Translations under genes and position numbers: made by a program
Assembly: GCA_035048495.1 (NCBI GenBank)
Contig: CM068543.1
Span: 35,403,096-35,467,095, forward strand
Source: Euptelea pleiosperma
Taxonomy: Eukaryota; Streptophyta; Magnoliopsida; Ranunculales; Eupteleaceae
DNA: 64,000 nucleotides
Direction of reading: 5' to 3'
The notes under the pieces: generated by a model
The model's database searches: none
Seen by the model: only the letters and a program-made list of their open reading frames with translations
What the model was told of the DNA's origin: nothing
Shown: piece after piece, positions 36,701 to 49,398 of the stretch
Layout: every line of letters begins with the position of its first letter
Position numbering within the stretch: position 1 is the first letter of the stretch

Positions 36701-39700
36701 GTCGGAACAAGTTTGCTCCATGTGTTCGTCAATATCTCTAATTGGACTCAGTTTGGGTGTTACATTCCTAAGCGTATAATTAATGACTTTTTTGCAACCG
36801 GACCTCGTAATTTGACTCAATATCTTCTATTACAACTTTTTTAACACATTTGAAGTGTTGGAACAAGATTCGGGACTATCGGAAGAAGTTTGCCCCATTC
36901 GTGCGTCAATGACTCTAATTGGACTCCGTATGTGCGTTACATTCTTAAGCTTATAACTAGTGAGTTTTCCGCAACCGAACCTCATTGTTTGACTCAATCT
37001 CTTCCATTACAATTTTTTAAACACATTTGAAGTCTTGGAACAAGATTCGGGACAGTCGAAACAAGTTTACACCATCCGTGCGTCAATGTCTCTAATTGGA
37101 CTCAGTTTGTGCGTTACATTCCTAAGCTTATAACAAGTTACTTTTACGCAACCGGACCTCATAATTTGACTCAATCTCTTCTATTACAATTGTTTCAACA
37201 CATTTGAAGTCTTGGAACAATATTCGGGACAGTCGAAACAAGTTTGCTCCATTCGTGCGTATTGGACTCAGTTTGTGCGTTACATTCCTAAGCTTTTAAC
37301 AAATTACTTTTTCGCAACAAGACCTCATAATTTGACCCAATCTCTTCCATTACAATTGTTTCAACACATTTGAAGTCTTAGAACAAGATTCGAGACAGTC
37401 GAAACAAGTTTGCTCCATCCGTGCGTCAATGTCTCTAATTGTACTCAGTTTGTGTGTTACATTCCTAAGCTTATAACTAGTGACTTTTTCGCAACCAGAC
37501 CTCGTAGTTTGACTCAATCTCTTCTATTACAATTGTTTCAACACATTTGAAGTCTTGGAACAAGATTCGGGATAGTCGAAACAAGTTTGCTCCATGCGTT
37601 CGTCAATGTCTCTAATTGGACTCAGTTTGGGTGTTACATTCTGCCTATAATTACTGACTTTTTCGCAACCGGACCTCGTAATTTGACTCAATAACTTCAA
37701 TCACAATTGTTACAACACATTTGAAGTGTTGGAACAAGATTTTGGATAGTCGGAACAAGTTTGCTCTATGCGTTCGTCAATGTCTCTAATTGGACTCAGT
37801 TTGGGTGTTACATTCCTGAGCCTATAATTACTGACTTTTTCGCAACTGGACCTCGTAATTTGACTTAATAACTTCAATCACAATTGTTACAACACATTTG
37901 AAGTGTTGGAACAAGATTTGGGACAATCGGAACAAGTTTGCTCCGTGCGTTCGTCAATGTCTCTAATTGGACTCAGTTTGGGTGTTACATTCCTAAGCCT
38001 ATAATTACTGACTTTTTGGCAACCGGACCTCGTAATTTGACTCAATATCTTCTATTTCAACTGTTTTAACACATTTGAAGTGTTGGAACAAGATTCGGGA
38101 CTATCGGAACAAGTTTGCCCCATTCGTGCGTCAATGACTCTAATTGGACTCCGTTTGTGCGTTACATTCCTAAGCTTATAACTGGTGACTTTTTCGCAAC
38201 TGGACCTCATAATTTGACTCAATCTCTTCTATTACAATTGTTTCAAGACATTTGAAGTGTTGGAACAAGATTTGGGATAGTCGGAACAAGTTTGCTCCAT
38301 GCGTGCGTCAATGTCTCTAATTGGACTAAGTTTGTGTGTTACATTCCGAAGCCTATAACTAGTGACTTGTTCTCAAACGGACCTCGTAATTTTACTCAAT
38401 ATCTTCTATTACAATTGTTTTAACACATTTGAAGATTTGGAACAAGATTCGGGACTGTCGGAAGAAGTTTGCTCCATTCGTGAGTCAATGACTCTAATTG
38501 GACTCAGTTTGTGCGTTACATTCCTAAGCTTTTAACAAGTTACTTTTTTGCAACCGGACCTCATAAGTTGACTTATCTCTTCCATTACAATTGTTTCAAC
38601 ACATTTGTAGTCTTGGAACAAGATTCAGGACCGTTGAAACAAGTTTGCTCCATCCGTGCTTCAATGTCTCTAATTGGACTCAGTTTGTGTGTTACATTCC
38701 GAAGCCTATAATTAGTGACTTTTTTGCAACCGGACCTCATAATTTGACTTAATATCTTCTATTACAATTGTTTAACACATTTGAAGTGTTGGAACAAGAT
38801 TCGGGACTGTCGGAACAAGTTTGCCCCATTCGTGCCTCAATGACTCTAATTGGACTCCGTTTGTGCGTTACATTCCTAAGCTTATAACTAGTGACTTTTT
38901 CGCAACCGGACCTCGTAATTTGACTCAATCTCGTCCATTACAATTGTTTAAACATATTTGAAGTCTTGGAACAAGACTCGGGACAGTCGAAACAAGTTTG
39001 CTCCATCTGTGCGTCATTGTCTCTAATTGGACACAGTTTCTGTGTAACATTCCGAAGCCTATAACTGGTGACCTTTTAGCAACCGGACCTCGGTATTTGA
39101 CTCAAACTCTTCCATCACTATTGTTTCAACACATTTGAAGTGTTGGAACAACATTCGGGACAGTCCAGACAAGTTTGCTCCATCCGTTCGTCAATATCTC
39201 TAATTTGACTCAATTTGGGTGTCACATTCCTAAGCCTATTATTACTGACTCTTTCGCAATCGGACCTCCTAATTTGACTCAATAACTTCAATCACAATTG
39301 TTTCAACACATTTGAAGTGTCAGAACAAGTTTGCTCCATGCGTTCGTCAATGTTTCTAATTGGACTCAGTTTAGGTGTTACATTCCTAAGCCTATAATTA
39401 CTGACTTTTTCGCAACCGGACCTCGTAATTTGACTCAATAACTTTAATCACAATTGTTACAACACATTTGAAGTGTTGGAACAAAATTTGGAACAGTCGG
39501 AACAAGTTTGCTCCATGCGTTCATCAATGTCTCTAATTGGACTCAGTTTGGGTGTTATATTCCTAAGCCTTTAATTACTGACTTTTTCGCAATCGGACCT
39601 CGTAATTTAACTCAATATCTTCAATTACAACTGTTTTAACACATTTGAAGTGTTGGAACAAGATTCGGGACTATCGGAACAAGTTTGCCCATTCGTGCGT

Positions 39701-42700
39701 CAATGACTCTAATTGGACTCCGTATGTGCGTTACATTCCTAAGCTTATAACTAGTGAGTTTTCTACAACCGAACCTCGTTGTTTGACTCAATTTCTTCCA
39801 TTACAATTGTTTAAACACATTTGAAGTCTTGGACCAAGATTCGGCACAGTCGTAATAAGTTTGCACCATTCGTGCGTCAATGTCTCTAATTGGACTCAGT
39901 TTGTGCGTTACATTCCTAAGCTTATAACAAGTGACTTTTACGCAACCGGACCTCGTAATTTCACTCAATCTCTTCTATTACAATTGTTTCAACACATTTG
40001 AAGTCTTGGAACAAGATTCGGGACAGTCGAAACTAGTTTGCTCCTTTCGTGCGTCAATGACTCGTATTGGACTCAGTTTGTGCGTTACATTCCTAAGCTT
40101 TTGACAAATTCCTTTTTCGCAACAAGACCTCATAATCTGACTCAATCTCTTCCATTACAATTGTTTCAACACATTTGAAGTCTTGGAACAAGATTCGGGA
40201 CAATCGAAACAAGTTTGCTCCTTTCGTGCGTCAATGACTCGTATTGGACTCAATTTGTGCGTTACATTCCTAAGCTTTTAAAAAATTACTTTTTCGCAAC
40301 AAGACCTCATAATTTGACTCAATCTCTTCCATTACAATTGTTTCAACACATTTGAAGTGTTGGAACAAGATTCGGGACAGTCGAAACAAGTTTGCTCCAT
40401 CCGTGCGTCAATGTCTTTAATTGTACTCAGTTTGTGCGTTACATTCCTAAGCTTATAACAAGTGACTTTTTCGCAATCGGGCCTCGTAGTTTGACTCAAT
40501 CTCTTCTATTACAATTGTTTCAACACATTTGAAGTCTTGGAACAAGATTCGGGACAGTCGAAACAAGTTTGCCCAATGCGTTCGTCAATGACTCTAATTG
40601 GACTCAGTTTGGGTGTTACATTCTGCCTATAATTACTGACTTTTTGGCAACCGGACCTCTTAATTTGACTCAATAACTTCAATCACAATTGTTACAACAC
40701 ATTTGAAGTGTTGGATAAAGATTGGGGACAGGCGGAACAAGTTTGCTCCATGCGTTCGTCAATGTCTCTAATTGGACTCAGTTTGGGTGTTACATTCCTA
40801 AGCCTATAATTACTGACTTTTTCGCAACCGGACCTCGAAATTTTACTCAATAACTTCAATCACAATTGTTACAATACATTTGAAGTGTTGGAACAAGATT
40901 TGGGACAGTCAGAACAAGTTTGCTCCATGCGTTCGTCAATGTCTCTAATTGGACTCAGTTTGGGTGTTACATTCCTAAGCCTATAATTAGTGACTTTTTG
41001 GCAACCGGACCTCGTAATTTGACTCAATATCTTCTTTTTCAACGGTTTTAACAAATTTGAAGTGTGGGAACAAGATTCGGGACTATCGGAACAAGTTTGC
41101 CCCATTCGTGCGTCAATGACTCTAATTGGACTCTGTTTGTGCCTTACATTCCTAAGCTTATAACTGGTGACTTTTTTACAACTGGACCTCATAATTTGAC
41201 TTAATCTCTTCTATTACAATTGTTTCAACACATTTGAAGTGTTGGAACAAGATTTGGGATAGTCGGAACAAGCTTGCTCCATGCGTGCGTCAATGTCTCT
41301 AATTGGACTCAGTTTGTGTGTTACATTCCGAAGCCAATAACTAGTGACTTGTTCTCAACCGGACCTCGTAATTTTACTCAATATCTTCTATGACAATTGT
41401 TTCAACACATTTGAAGTGTTGGAACAAGATTTGAGACAGTCGGAACAAGTTTGCTCCATGCGTTCGTCAATATCTCTAATTGGACTCAGTTTGGGTGTTA
41501 CATTCCCAAGCATATAATTAATGACTTTTTTGCAACCGGACCTCGTAATTCGACTCAATATCTTCTATTACAACTTTTTTAACACATTTGAAGTGTTGGA
41601 ACAAGATTCGGGACTATCGGAACAAGTTTGCCCCATTCGTGCGTCAATGACTCTAATTGGACTCCGTATGTGCGTTACATTCCTAAGCTTATAACTAGTG
41701 AGTTTTCCGCAACCGAACCTCATTGTTTGACTCAATCTCCTCCATTACAATATTTTAAACACATTTGAAGTCTTGTACAAGATTCGGGACAGTCGAAACA
41801 AGTTTACACGATCCGTGCGTCAATGTCTCTAATTGGACTCAGTTTGTGCGTTACATTCCTAAGCTTATAACAAGTTACTTTTACGCAACCGGACCTCATA
41901 ATTTGACTCAATCTCTTCTATTACAATTGTTTCAACACATTTGAAGTCTTGGAACAATATTCGGGACAGTCGAAACAAGTTTGCTCCATTCGTGCGTATT
42001 GGACTCAGTTTGTGCGTTACATTCCTAAGCTTTTAACAAATTACTTTTTCGCAACAAGACCTCATAATTTGACCCAATCTCTTCCATTACAATTTTTTCA
42101 ACACATTTGAAGTCTTGGAACAAGATTCGGGACAGTCGAAACAAGTTTGCTCCATCCGTGCGTCAATGTCTCTAATTGTTCTCAGTTTGTGTGTTACATA
42201 CCTAAGCTTATAACTAGTGACTTTTTCGCAACTAGAACTCGTAGTTTGACTCAATCTCTTCTATTATAATTGTTTCAACACATTTGAAGTCTTGGAACAA
42301 GATTCGGGACAGTCGAAACAAGTTTGCTACATGCGTTCGTCAATGTCTCTAATTGGACTTTGTTTGGGTGTTACATTCCTAAGCCTATAATTACTGACTT
42401 TTTGGCAACCGGACCTCGTAATTTGACTCAATATCTTCTATTTCAACTGTTTTAACACATTTGAAGTGTTGGAACAAGATTCGGGACTATCGGAACAAGT
42501 TTGCCCCATTCGTGCGTCAATGACTCTAATTGGACTCCGTTTGTGCGTTACATTCCTAAGCTTATAACTGGTGACTTTTTCCCAACTGGACCTCGTAATT
42601 TGACTTAATCTCTTCTATTACAATTGTTTCAACACATTTGAATTGTTGGAACAAGATTTGGGACAGTCGGAACGAGTTTGCTCCATGCGTGCGTCAATGT

Positions 42701-45177
42701 CTCTAATTGGACTAAGTTTGTGTGTTACATTCCGAAGCCTATAAGTAGTGACTTGTTCTCAAACGCACCTCGTAATTTTACTCAATATCTTCTATTACAA
42801 TTGTTTTAACACATTTGAAGATTTGGAACAAGATTCGGGACTGTCGGAAGAAGTTTGCTCCATTCGTGAGTCAATGACTCTAATTGGACTCAGTTTGTGC
42901 GTTACATTCCTAAGCTTTTAACAAGTTACTTTTTTGCAACCGGACCTCATAAGTTGACTCATCTCTTCCATTACAATTGTTTCAACACATTTGTAGTCTT
43001 GGAAAAAGATTCAGGACCGTCGAAACAAGTTTGCTCCATCCGTGCTTCAATGTCTATAATTGGACTCAGTTTGTGTGTTACATTCCGAAGCCTATAATTA
43101 GTGACTTTTTTGCAACCGGACCTCGTAATTTGACTTAATATCTTCTATTACAATTGTTTAACACATTTGAAGTGTTGGAACAAGATTCGGGACTGTCGGA
43201 ACAAGTTTGCCCCATTCGTGCCTCAATGACTCTAATTGGACTCCGTTTGTGCGTTACATTCCTAAGCTTATAACTAGTGACTTTTTCGCAACCGGACCTC
43301 GTAATTTGACTCAATCTCGTCCATTACAATTGTTTAAACATATTTGAAGTCTTGGAACAAGACTCGGGACAGTCGAAACAAGTTTGCTCCATCTGTGCGT
43401 CATTGTCTCTAATTGGACACAGTTTCTGTGTAACATTCCGAAGCCTATAACTGGTGACCTTTTCGCAACCGGACCTCGGTATTTGACTCAAACTCTTCCA
43501 TCACTATTGTTTCAACACATTTGAAGTGCTGGAACAACATTTTGGACAGTCCAGACAAGTTTGCTCCATCCGTTCGTCAATATCTCTAATTTGACTCAAT
43601 TTGGGTGTTACATTCCTAAGCCTATTATTACTGACTCTTTCGCAATCGGACCCCCTATTTTGACTCAATAACTTCAATCACAATTGTTTCAACACATTTG
43701 AAGTGTCAGAACAAGTTTGCTCCATGCGTTCGTCAATGTTTCTAATTGGACTCAGTTTAGGTGTTACATTCCTAAGCCTATAATTACTGACTTTTTCGCA
43801 ACCGGACCTCGTAATTTGACTCAATAACTTTAATCACAATTGTTACAACACATTTGAAGTGTTGGAACAAAATTTGGGACAGTCGGAACAAGTTTGCTCC
43901 ATGCGTTCATCAATGTCTCTAATTGGACTCAGTTTGGGTGTTACATTCCTAAGCCTTTAATTACTGACTTTTTCGCAATCGGACCTCGTAATTTGACTCA
44001 ATATCTTCAATTACAAATGTTTTAACACATTTGAAGTGTTGGAACAAGATTCGGGACTATCGGAACAAGTTTGCCCCATTCGTGCGTCAATGACTCTAAT
44101 TGGACTCCGTTTGTGCCTTACATTCCTAAGCTTATAACTGGTGGCTTTTTCACAACTGGACCTCGTAATTTAACTCAATCTCTTATATTATAATTGTTTC
44201 AACACATTTGAAGTGTTGGAACAAGATTTGGGATAGTCGGAACAAGCTTGCTCCATCCGTGCGTCAATGTCTCTAATTGGACTCAGTTTGTGCGTTACAT
44301 TCCTAAGCTTATAACAAGTTACTTTTACGCAACCGGACCTCATAATTTGACTCAATCTCTTCTATTACAATTGTTTCAACAATTTGAAGTCTTGGAACAA
44401 GATTCGGGACAGTCGAAACAAGTTTGCTCCATTCGTGCGTCAATGACTCTAATTGGACTCAGTTTGTGCGTTACATTCCTAAGCTTTTAACAAATTACTT
44501 TTTCGCAACAAGACCTCATAATTTGACTCAATCTCTTCCATTACAATTGTTTCAACACATTTGAAGTCTTGGAACAAGATTCGGGACAGTCGAAACAAGT
44601 TTGCTCCATCCGTGCGTCAATGTCTTTAATTGTACTCAGTTTGTGCGTTACATTCCTAAGCTTATAACAAGTGACTTTTTCGCAATCGGGCCTCGTACTT
44701 TGACTCAATCTCTTCTATTACAATTGTTTCAACACATTTGAAGTCTTGGAACAAGATTCGGGACAGTCGAAACAAGTTTGCCCCATGCGTTCGTCAATGT
44801 CTCTAATTGGACTCAGTTTGGGTGTTACATTCTGCCTATAATTACTGACTTTTTGGCAACCGGACCTCTTAATTTGACTCAATAACTTCAATCACAATTG
44901 TTACAACACATTTGAAGTGTTGGAAAAAGATTGGGGACAGTCGGAACAAGTTTGCTCCATGCGTTCGTCAATGTCTCTAATTGGACTCAGTTTGGGTGTT
45001 ACATTCCTAAGCCTATAATTACTGACTTTTTCGCAACCGGACCTCAAAATTTTACTCAATAACTTCAATCACAATTGTTACAATACATTTGAAGTGTTGG
45101 AACAAGATTTGGGACAGTCAGAACAAGTTTGCTCCATGCGTTCGTCAATGTCTCTAATTGGACTCAGTTTGGGTGTT
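27764..45177. repeat. Satellite array B, left block; 27-monomer HOR of 4,739 bp
   Basis: About 17.4 kb of ~176-177-bp monomers of a different subfamily from array A, typified by GGAACAAGTTTGCTCC and CTCGTAATTTGACTCAAT. A shortened monomer with ATTCGTGCGTATTGG (lacking about 11 bp) marks each HOR; it ends at 27781, 32520, 37259 and 41996, giving periods of 4,739, 4,739 and 4,737 bp. I count 27 monomers between the first two. The fourth unit lacks about 353 bp (two monomers) between 41996 and 42897. No gene is present; recurrent short frames such as 29033-29233 and 33772-33972 simply mirror the HOR. Confidence 0.96.
45161..45177. repeat. LINE target-site duplication, left copy (17 bp)
   Basis: GACTCAGTTTGGGTGTT, identical to 51027-51043. 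The strand priming cDNA synthesis ended in GGGTGTT, followed directly by the poly(T) of the insert. Confidence 0.93.
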
Positions 45178-45231
45178 TTTTTTTTTGGGAATTAAGCTGG
45201 GGTTAGGCAGACCCCTACCTGTCATATAAAA
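45178..45231 (-). other. LINE 3' UTR and poly(A)
   Basis: In sense orientation, about 45 nt follow the ORF2 stop, containing GGTAGGGGTCTGCCTAACCC, which can fold as GGGGT-loop-ACCCC, and then a short A-tail. The truncated LINE has the matching stem-loop at about 25141-25160, so this is a conserved 3' end and a candidate recognition signal for the element's RT. Confidence 0.7.
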
Positions 45232-48200
45232 TCAAAGTCGAAAGTACATACGGCCTGAAGCATCTTCAGAAAGAATGGCAACAAGGTCGGGTGGAAAGGA
45301 TACAGGAAGTAAAACAATACAACCTAGAGAACTAGCAAAAGAAGCAAGGAGGTCAGCAGCTTTGTTGACCTCGCGAAACACATGAACTATATCAAAGGAT
45401 CCAAATCTGATGCGGCTTTGTGTGATCGATGAGACTAGCTTTCGAGCCCTCCAAGGGATAGTCAATTGGCCTTTCACGATGCCAACTGCTTGGGCTGAAT
45501 CGGAAGCTACAATTAAAGACGTTATTCCACGAGACAGGGCTAAATCAAGTCCAATAGATATCGCTTGCAGCTCATGAAATATAATTGAGACTGTGGTATG
45601 CCGGCCAGCAAATGCTAAAGAAGCATTGCCATTGTGATCTCTAAGGATGCCTCCATAACCTGCTGAATTGTCTGTCAAGGAACCATCTGTGTTAAGGAGC
45701 CAAGAGTCTTGAGTAGGAGCAATCCATTTGCATAAAGTCGGAACTTCATGAAAGAAGGAAACTGAAATATTCCAAGAAGCAAAGAATTCTCGATTACGGG
45801 CAGAATCTACGGTCTTTAATTCTTTGTAGGAAAAACGAGCTTTTGTGGCCTCAACAATCTGATGAAAGATCATCTCTTTAGATAGAAAGATGTTTTGAAA
45901 GATTCTAATGTTTCTTTCTCGCCAAATCATATAAATAGTGGCATTGAAAGCAACTTTCAAAATATGAGAAACAGAGTCAGCCCCGGCTATATTTCTGAGT
46001 ATCCATTGAGCTTCCATATCAGAAGGAGCAACTGATCTATTGTAGCGAGAAGTCGAGAGCACTTGAGTCCATATGAATTTAGTGAATTCACAGTCAAAGA
46101 ACAGATGCTTGACGTTTTCATCTTCACTCCTACAGAAAATACATTTGGAGTCACTCATTAAGTGCTGAATATGAGGCTTGTCTTTCGTGAGGAGGCCACC
46201 ACTAATAGCAAGCCAAGAAATGAAGCTATGACGAGGAATAGTAAACTTGTGCCAGACAAGGTTGCACCAATCGACAGTTTCATGACGTTGCCGGATAGCT
46301 TCATAGGCAGAACTAAGAGAGAAGGAGCCTGATTGGGAAGGCGTCCATATGACATCGTCATTCAGCAACAGAGGATCTAGGTCGACCTCAGCGAGATTGT
46401 TCCAGATTTGAGCCAGTTCAACAGTATTGGCTTGGGGGCACGACCACTTACCGTTGGAGATGAGAGTAGAGACTTTATCCTGTATACTGAGTCTGCTGTC
46501 GAAACGAAGATTACGCATGAAGGAGTCGAGCAATATCCCTCTAGGATGCCACGGGTCATGCCACAGCAAAGTGTTCTTACCATCGCCAATTAAGTGGAGG
46601 ATCAAATTGTTGGCTAAAGGGCGAGAGTTAAGTACCTTCCGCCAAACCCAAGAACAATCTTGGGGGATCTGCATGGTCCAAAAATTCTTATCTCTTATAA
46701 GATTGTTTTTGGTCCAATGAGCCCAAAAGTTATCAAGGTTAGCAGCAATGGCAAAAGTGTGTCTAAGAATAGCTGCTTGATTCCAATGGAGAAGGTTCTT
46801 AAGGCCAAGGCCTCCCTCTTGCTTAGGTCGGCATATCCTCTTCCATGCAATGTTATGGGATTTTCTTTGTAGATCAGGGCCACCCCATAGAAATCGGGCA
46901 CATATGGAGTCCATCTTATAGATAATGAACTTAGGAATGAGAAAGCAAAAGCTCCAATACAGTTGTATACTGTTGAGAACTGATCGAATCAACTCTACCC
47001 TGCCAGCATAAGACAGAAATTTGCCCTCCCAAGACTGAATTCTGGCTGAGAGACGGTCCAAAAGTGGTTGGCAGTCCCTTTTAGATAATCTAGACGAGAT
47101 TAAAGGTAAGCCCAAATATCTGATGGGAAGGCGCCCTTCTTGGAAGCCAAGTATGTCTATAATCTCCTCTTTGATCGATTCTTCCAGACCTGAACTGAAG
47201 AAGGTACTTTTTTGTCGGTTGGCTTCAAGACCTGTGATTTCCTTGAAAAGAACAAGCGTTTCATTGAGGGAAGCGGCAGACTGAACATCACCTCCAAAGA
47301 ATACCATGAGGTCATCGGCAAAACAAAGGTGGGTGATCATAGGGGATCTGCATTTTGGGTGAAGTTTAAAGAGGCCATCTATTGCTTTCTGCTGAAGAAG
47401 AAGATTAAAGATACCCATGGCTAGAACGAAAATATAGGGTGATATGGGGTCTCCCTGTCTTATACCCTTGCGACCTTCAAAGAACCCCTCAGGGCTACCA
47501 TTGATAAGGATGGAGAACTTGACAGTGGTCATACAAACACTGATCCAGTCGATGACATCCGGATGGAAATTCAGCTTGTTGAGAAGAGCTATAACAAAGT
47601 CCCAGCGAAGATTGTCAAAGGCCTTTTGAAGGTCGATTTTGACAGTACACCGAGGTGGAAGATTGTTCCTGTGGTAATTCCGGAATAGTTCATGGCATAT
47701 CTGGATGTTGTCACTAATGCGACGACCCTTAATGAAAGCAGATTGTGAAGGCTCAACCAAAGAAGGAAGGCAAGGCTGCAACCTGTTGGCTAGAATTTTC
47801 GAGATACACTTGTAAATAATGTTGCAACAGGATATAGGTCTAAAGTCCATAATAGTAGCAGGGTTACTCACCTTGGGAATCAATGAAACAAAGGTTGAGT
47901 TGATACCACATGATAGTTTATGCGACCTAAAGAAGTTGAGGATAGCTTTAGTGAAGTCAGCTTTGATAATGTGCCAGGATGTCTTAAAGAAACATGCATT
48001 AAAACCATCGGGGCCCGGAGCCTTAGAGTCATCCATGCCAAATAAGACCTTGTGTATCTCCGCATCCGTAACCAAAGCGGCCATCTCATTCTTTTGACTG
48101 TCGTTCAGCCTATTTTCAATGGGGAGAGAGTTGATTATGTCGATGTTGTAGTGTCCGTCAACAGATCCGAGTTGTTTCTGAAAATAGCCAAGTATTTCAG

Positions 48201-49398
48201 CCTTGATAAGATGTGTTTCCACGAGCTTGCTGTTGTTCTGGTCGTAAAGGCTGAGAATAGAGTTTCTGGATCTTCGAGCTTTAAGAGAGTTGTAGAAAAA
48301 AGCGGAATTAGAATCCCCCAGGCTAAGCCAGTTAACACGAGACTTTTGCTTTAAGAAGGATTCTTCAAAGGCAGAGAGAATAGTATAATTATGAAGGATG
48401 GCTGCCTCTTGACGACTAATGTCCTCATCACCAGGGTGAATTTGGATAAGTTTCTGAATATTTTCAAGTTCCGTTTTGGCAGAGTTAACTTGATCCCTCA
48501 GGTGGCTGAAATTGTTCTTATTCCACTCCTTGAGTTTAATCTTCAGAAGTTTAAGCTTTTGAGTCAATCTGAACATAGGGTTCCCGAGGATGGAGACTTT
48601 CCAGACTTCTTCCACAATGCTCAGAAAATTAGGATGGTCCACCCAGAAGTTGAAGAATTTGAAAGGTTTAATACCGAGGGTATTTTTTAGACACCATCTC
48701 AGGATCATAGGACAATGGTCAGAGATCCCTTGAGGAAGGAATTCTGCTTCAGTATCATTGAAAGAGTTGATCCATAGCTGGTTAACGAGAATCCGATCAA
48801 GCTTACACATAATCTGATTGCTGCCATGGCTTTTGTTGCTCCATGTATACTTCAGGCCCGTGAATTTCAGATCAACAAGACCAGCATCATTAAGGCAATC
48901 TTTGAATTCCCGAATCGAACCAAGATTGGCAGAAGAGCCTCCAACCTTTTCATCAACCGACAAAATTGTATTAAAGTCGCCTATCACAGTCCAAGGACTA
49001 AAAATACCTCCAGCCAAGGAGTTTAAAAGTTGCCATAGATCTCTCCTGATTTCCTTTTTGTTATCTGCATAAACCACAGTAAGAAGAAAATCTTTTGAGC
49101 CAAGGAGGTCCTTAACCGAGCAATGAACAGCCTGGTGAGTAGAATGGGTAACATTGATATCCACCACATTAGGATCCCAAAGAAGCCAGATACGACCATT
49201 GCTAGCACTACTATAATTCTCTACTAATTTCCAACCGGGGCAAATCCAAGAATGAATCCTGGTAATTTGGGAACTCCGAACCTTAGTTTCAAGAAGGCCA
49301 ATGATAGAAAGGTGCTTGAGGCGGATACAACTCTTGATTTCCCGTTGTTTATTGGAGTCATTAAGACCCCTTATGTTCCAAACTGCGATGTTATGCAT
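45232..49398 (-). CDS. LINE ORF2: AP-endonuclease, reverse transcriptase, zf-RVT, RNase H
   Basis: The ORF starts at ATG 49398-49396 (MHNIAVWNIRG), giving 1,388 residues; the frame is open further upstream (to 49533), but that part overlaps ORF1 and resembles no domain. Numbering from this ATG: the endonuclease (about 1-235) shows WNIRG, LLETKV, VIGDFN and SDHCP, the conserved AP-endonuclease metal and catalytic blocks. RT (about 500-770) has FRPISCCN, KIDLQKAFDN, GIRQGDPISPY and an intact FADD box (about 693-696). A zf-RVT-like CIFC...H...C motif lies near 1086-1103. RNase H (about 1230-1360) has LLNTDGS, FHELQAIS, VASDSAQA and VFREVNKAADLLAS. It nicks DNA and copies LINE RNA at the target. 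All key residues appear present, so it may be functional. Confidence 0.94.
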   Translation of the reverse strand: MHNIAVWNIRGLNDSNKQREIKSCIRLKHLSIIGLLETKVRSSQITRIHSWICPGWKLVENYSSASNGRIWLLWDPNVVDINVTHSTHQAVHCSVKDLLGSKDFLLTVVYADNKKEIRRDLWQLLNSLAGGIFSPWTVIGDFNTILSVDEKVGGSSANLGSIREFKDCLNDAGLVDLKFTGLKYTWSNKSHGSNQIMCKLDRILVNQLWINSFNDTEAEFLPQGISDHCPMILRWCLKNTLGIKPFKFFNFWVDHPNFLSIVEEVWKVSILGNPMFRLTQKLKLLKIKLKEWNKNNFSHLRDQVNSAKTELENIQKLIQIHPGDEDISRQEAAILHNYTILSAFEESFLKQKSRVNWLSLGDSNSAFFYNSLKARRSRNSILSLYDQNNSKLVETHLIKAEILGYFQKQLGSVDGHYNIDIINSLPIENRLNDSQKNEMAALVTDAEIHKVLFGMDDSKAPGPDGFNACFFKTSWHIIKADFTKAILNFFRSHKLSCGINSTFVSLIPKVSNPATIMDFRPISCCNIIYKCISKILANRLQPCLPSLVEPSQSAFIKGRRISDNIQICHELFRNYHRNNLPPRCTVKIDLQKAFDNLRWDFVIALLNKLNFHPDVIDWISVCMTTVKFSILINGSPEGFFEGRKGIRQGDPISPYIFVLAMGIFNLLLQQKAIDGLFKLHPKCRSPMITHLCFADDLMVFFGGDVQSAASLNETLVLFKEITGLEANRQKSTFFSSGLEESIKEEIIDILGFQEGRLPIRYLGLPLISSRLSKRDCQPLLDRLSARIQSWEGKFLSYAGRVELIRSVLNSIQLYWSFCFLIPKFIIYKMDSICARFLWGGPDLQRKSHNIAWKRICRPKQEGGLGLKNLLHWNQAAILRHTFAIAANLDNFWAHWTKNNLIRDKNFWTMQIPQDCSWVWRKVLNSRPLANNLILHLIGDGKNTLLWHDPWHPRGILLDSFMRNLRFDSRLSIQDKVSTLISNGKWSCPQANTVELAQIWNNLAEVDLDPLLLNDDVIWTPSQSGSFSLSSAYEAIRQRHETVDWCNLVWHKFTIPRHSFISWLAISGGLLTKDKPHIQHLMSDSKCIFCRSEDENVKHLFFDCEFTKFIWTQVLSTSRYNRSVAPSDMEAQWILRNIAGADSVSHILKVAFNATIYMIWRERNIRIFQNIFLSKEMIFHQIVEATKARFSYKELKTVDSARNREFFASWNISVSFFHEVPTLCKWIAPTQDSWLLNTDGSLTDNSAGYGGILRDHNGNASLAFAGRHTTVSIIFHELQAISIGLDLALSRGITSLIVASDSAQAVGIVKGQLTIPWRARKLVSSITQSRIRFGSFDIVHVFREVNKAADLLASFASSLGCIVLLPVSFPPDLVAILSEDASGRMYFRL

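Noticed and set aside
27764..45177. Regularly spaced repeats resembling a CRISPR array
   Set aside because: The whole ~176-bp unit is repeated with no unique spacers, and the context is plant satellite DNA.
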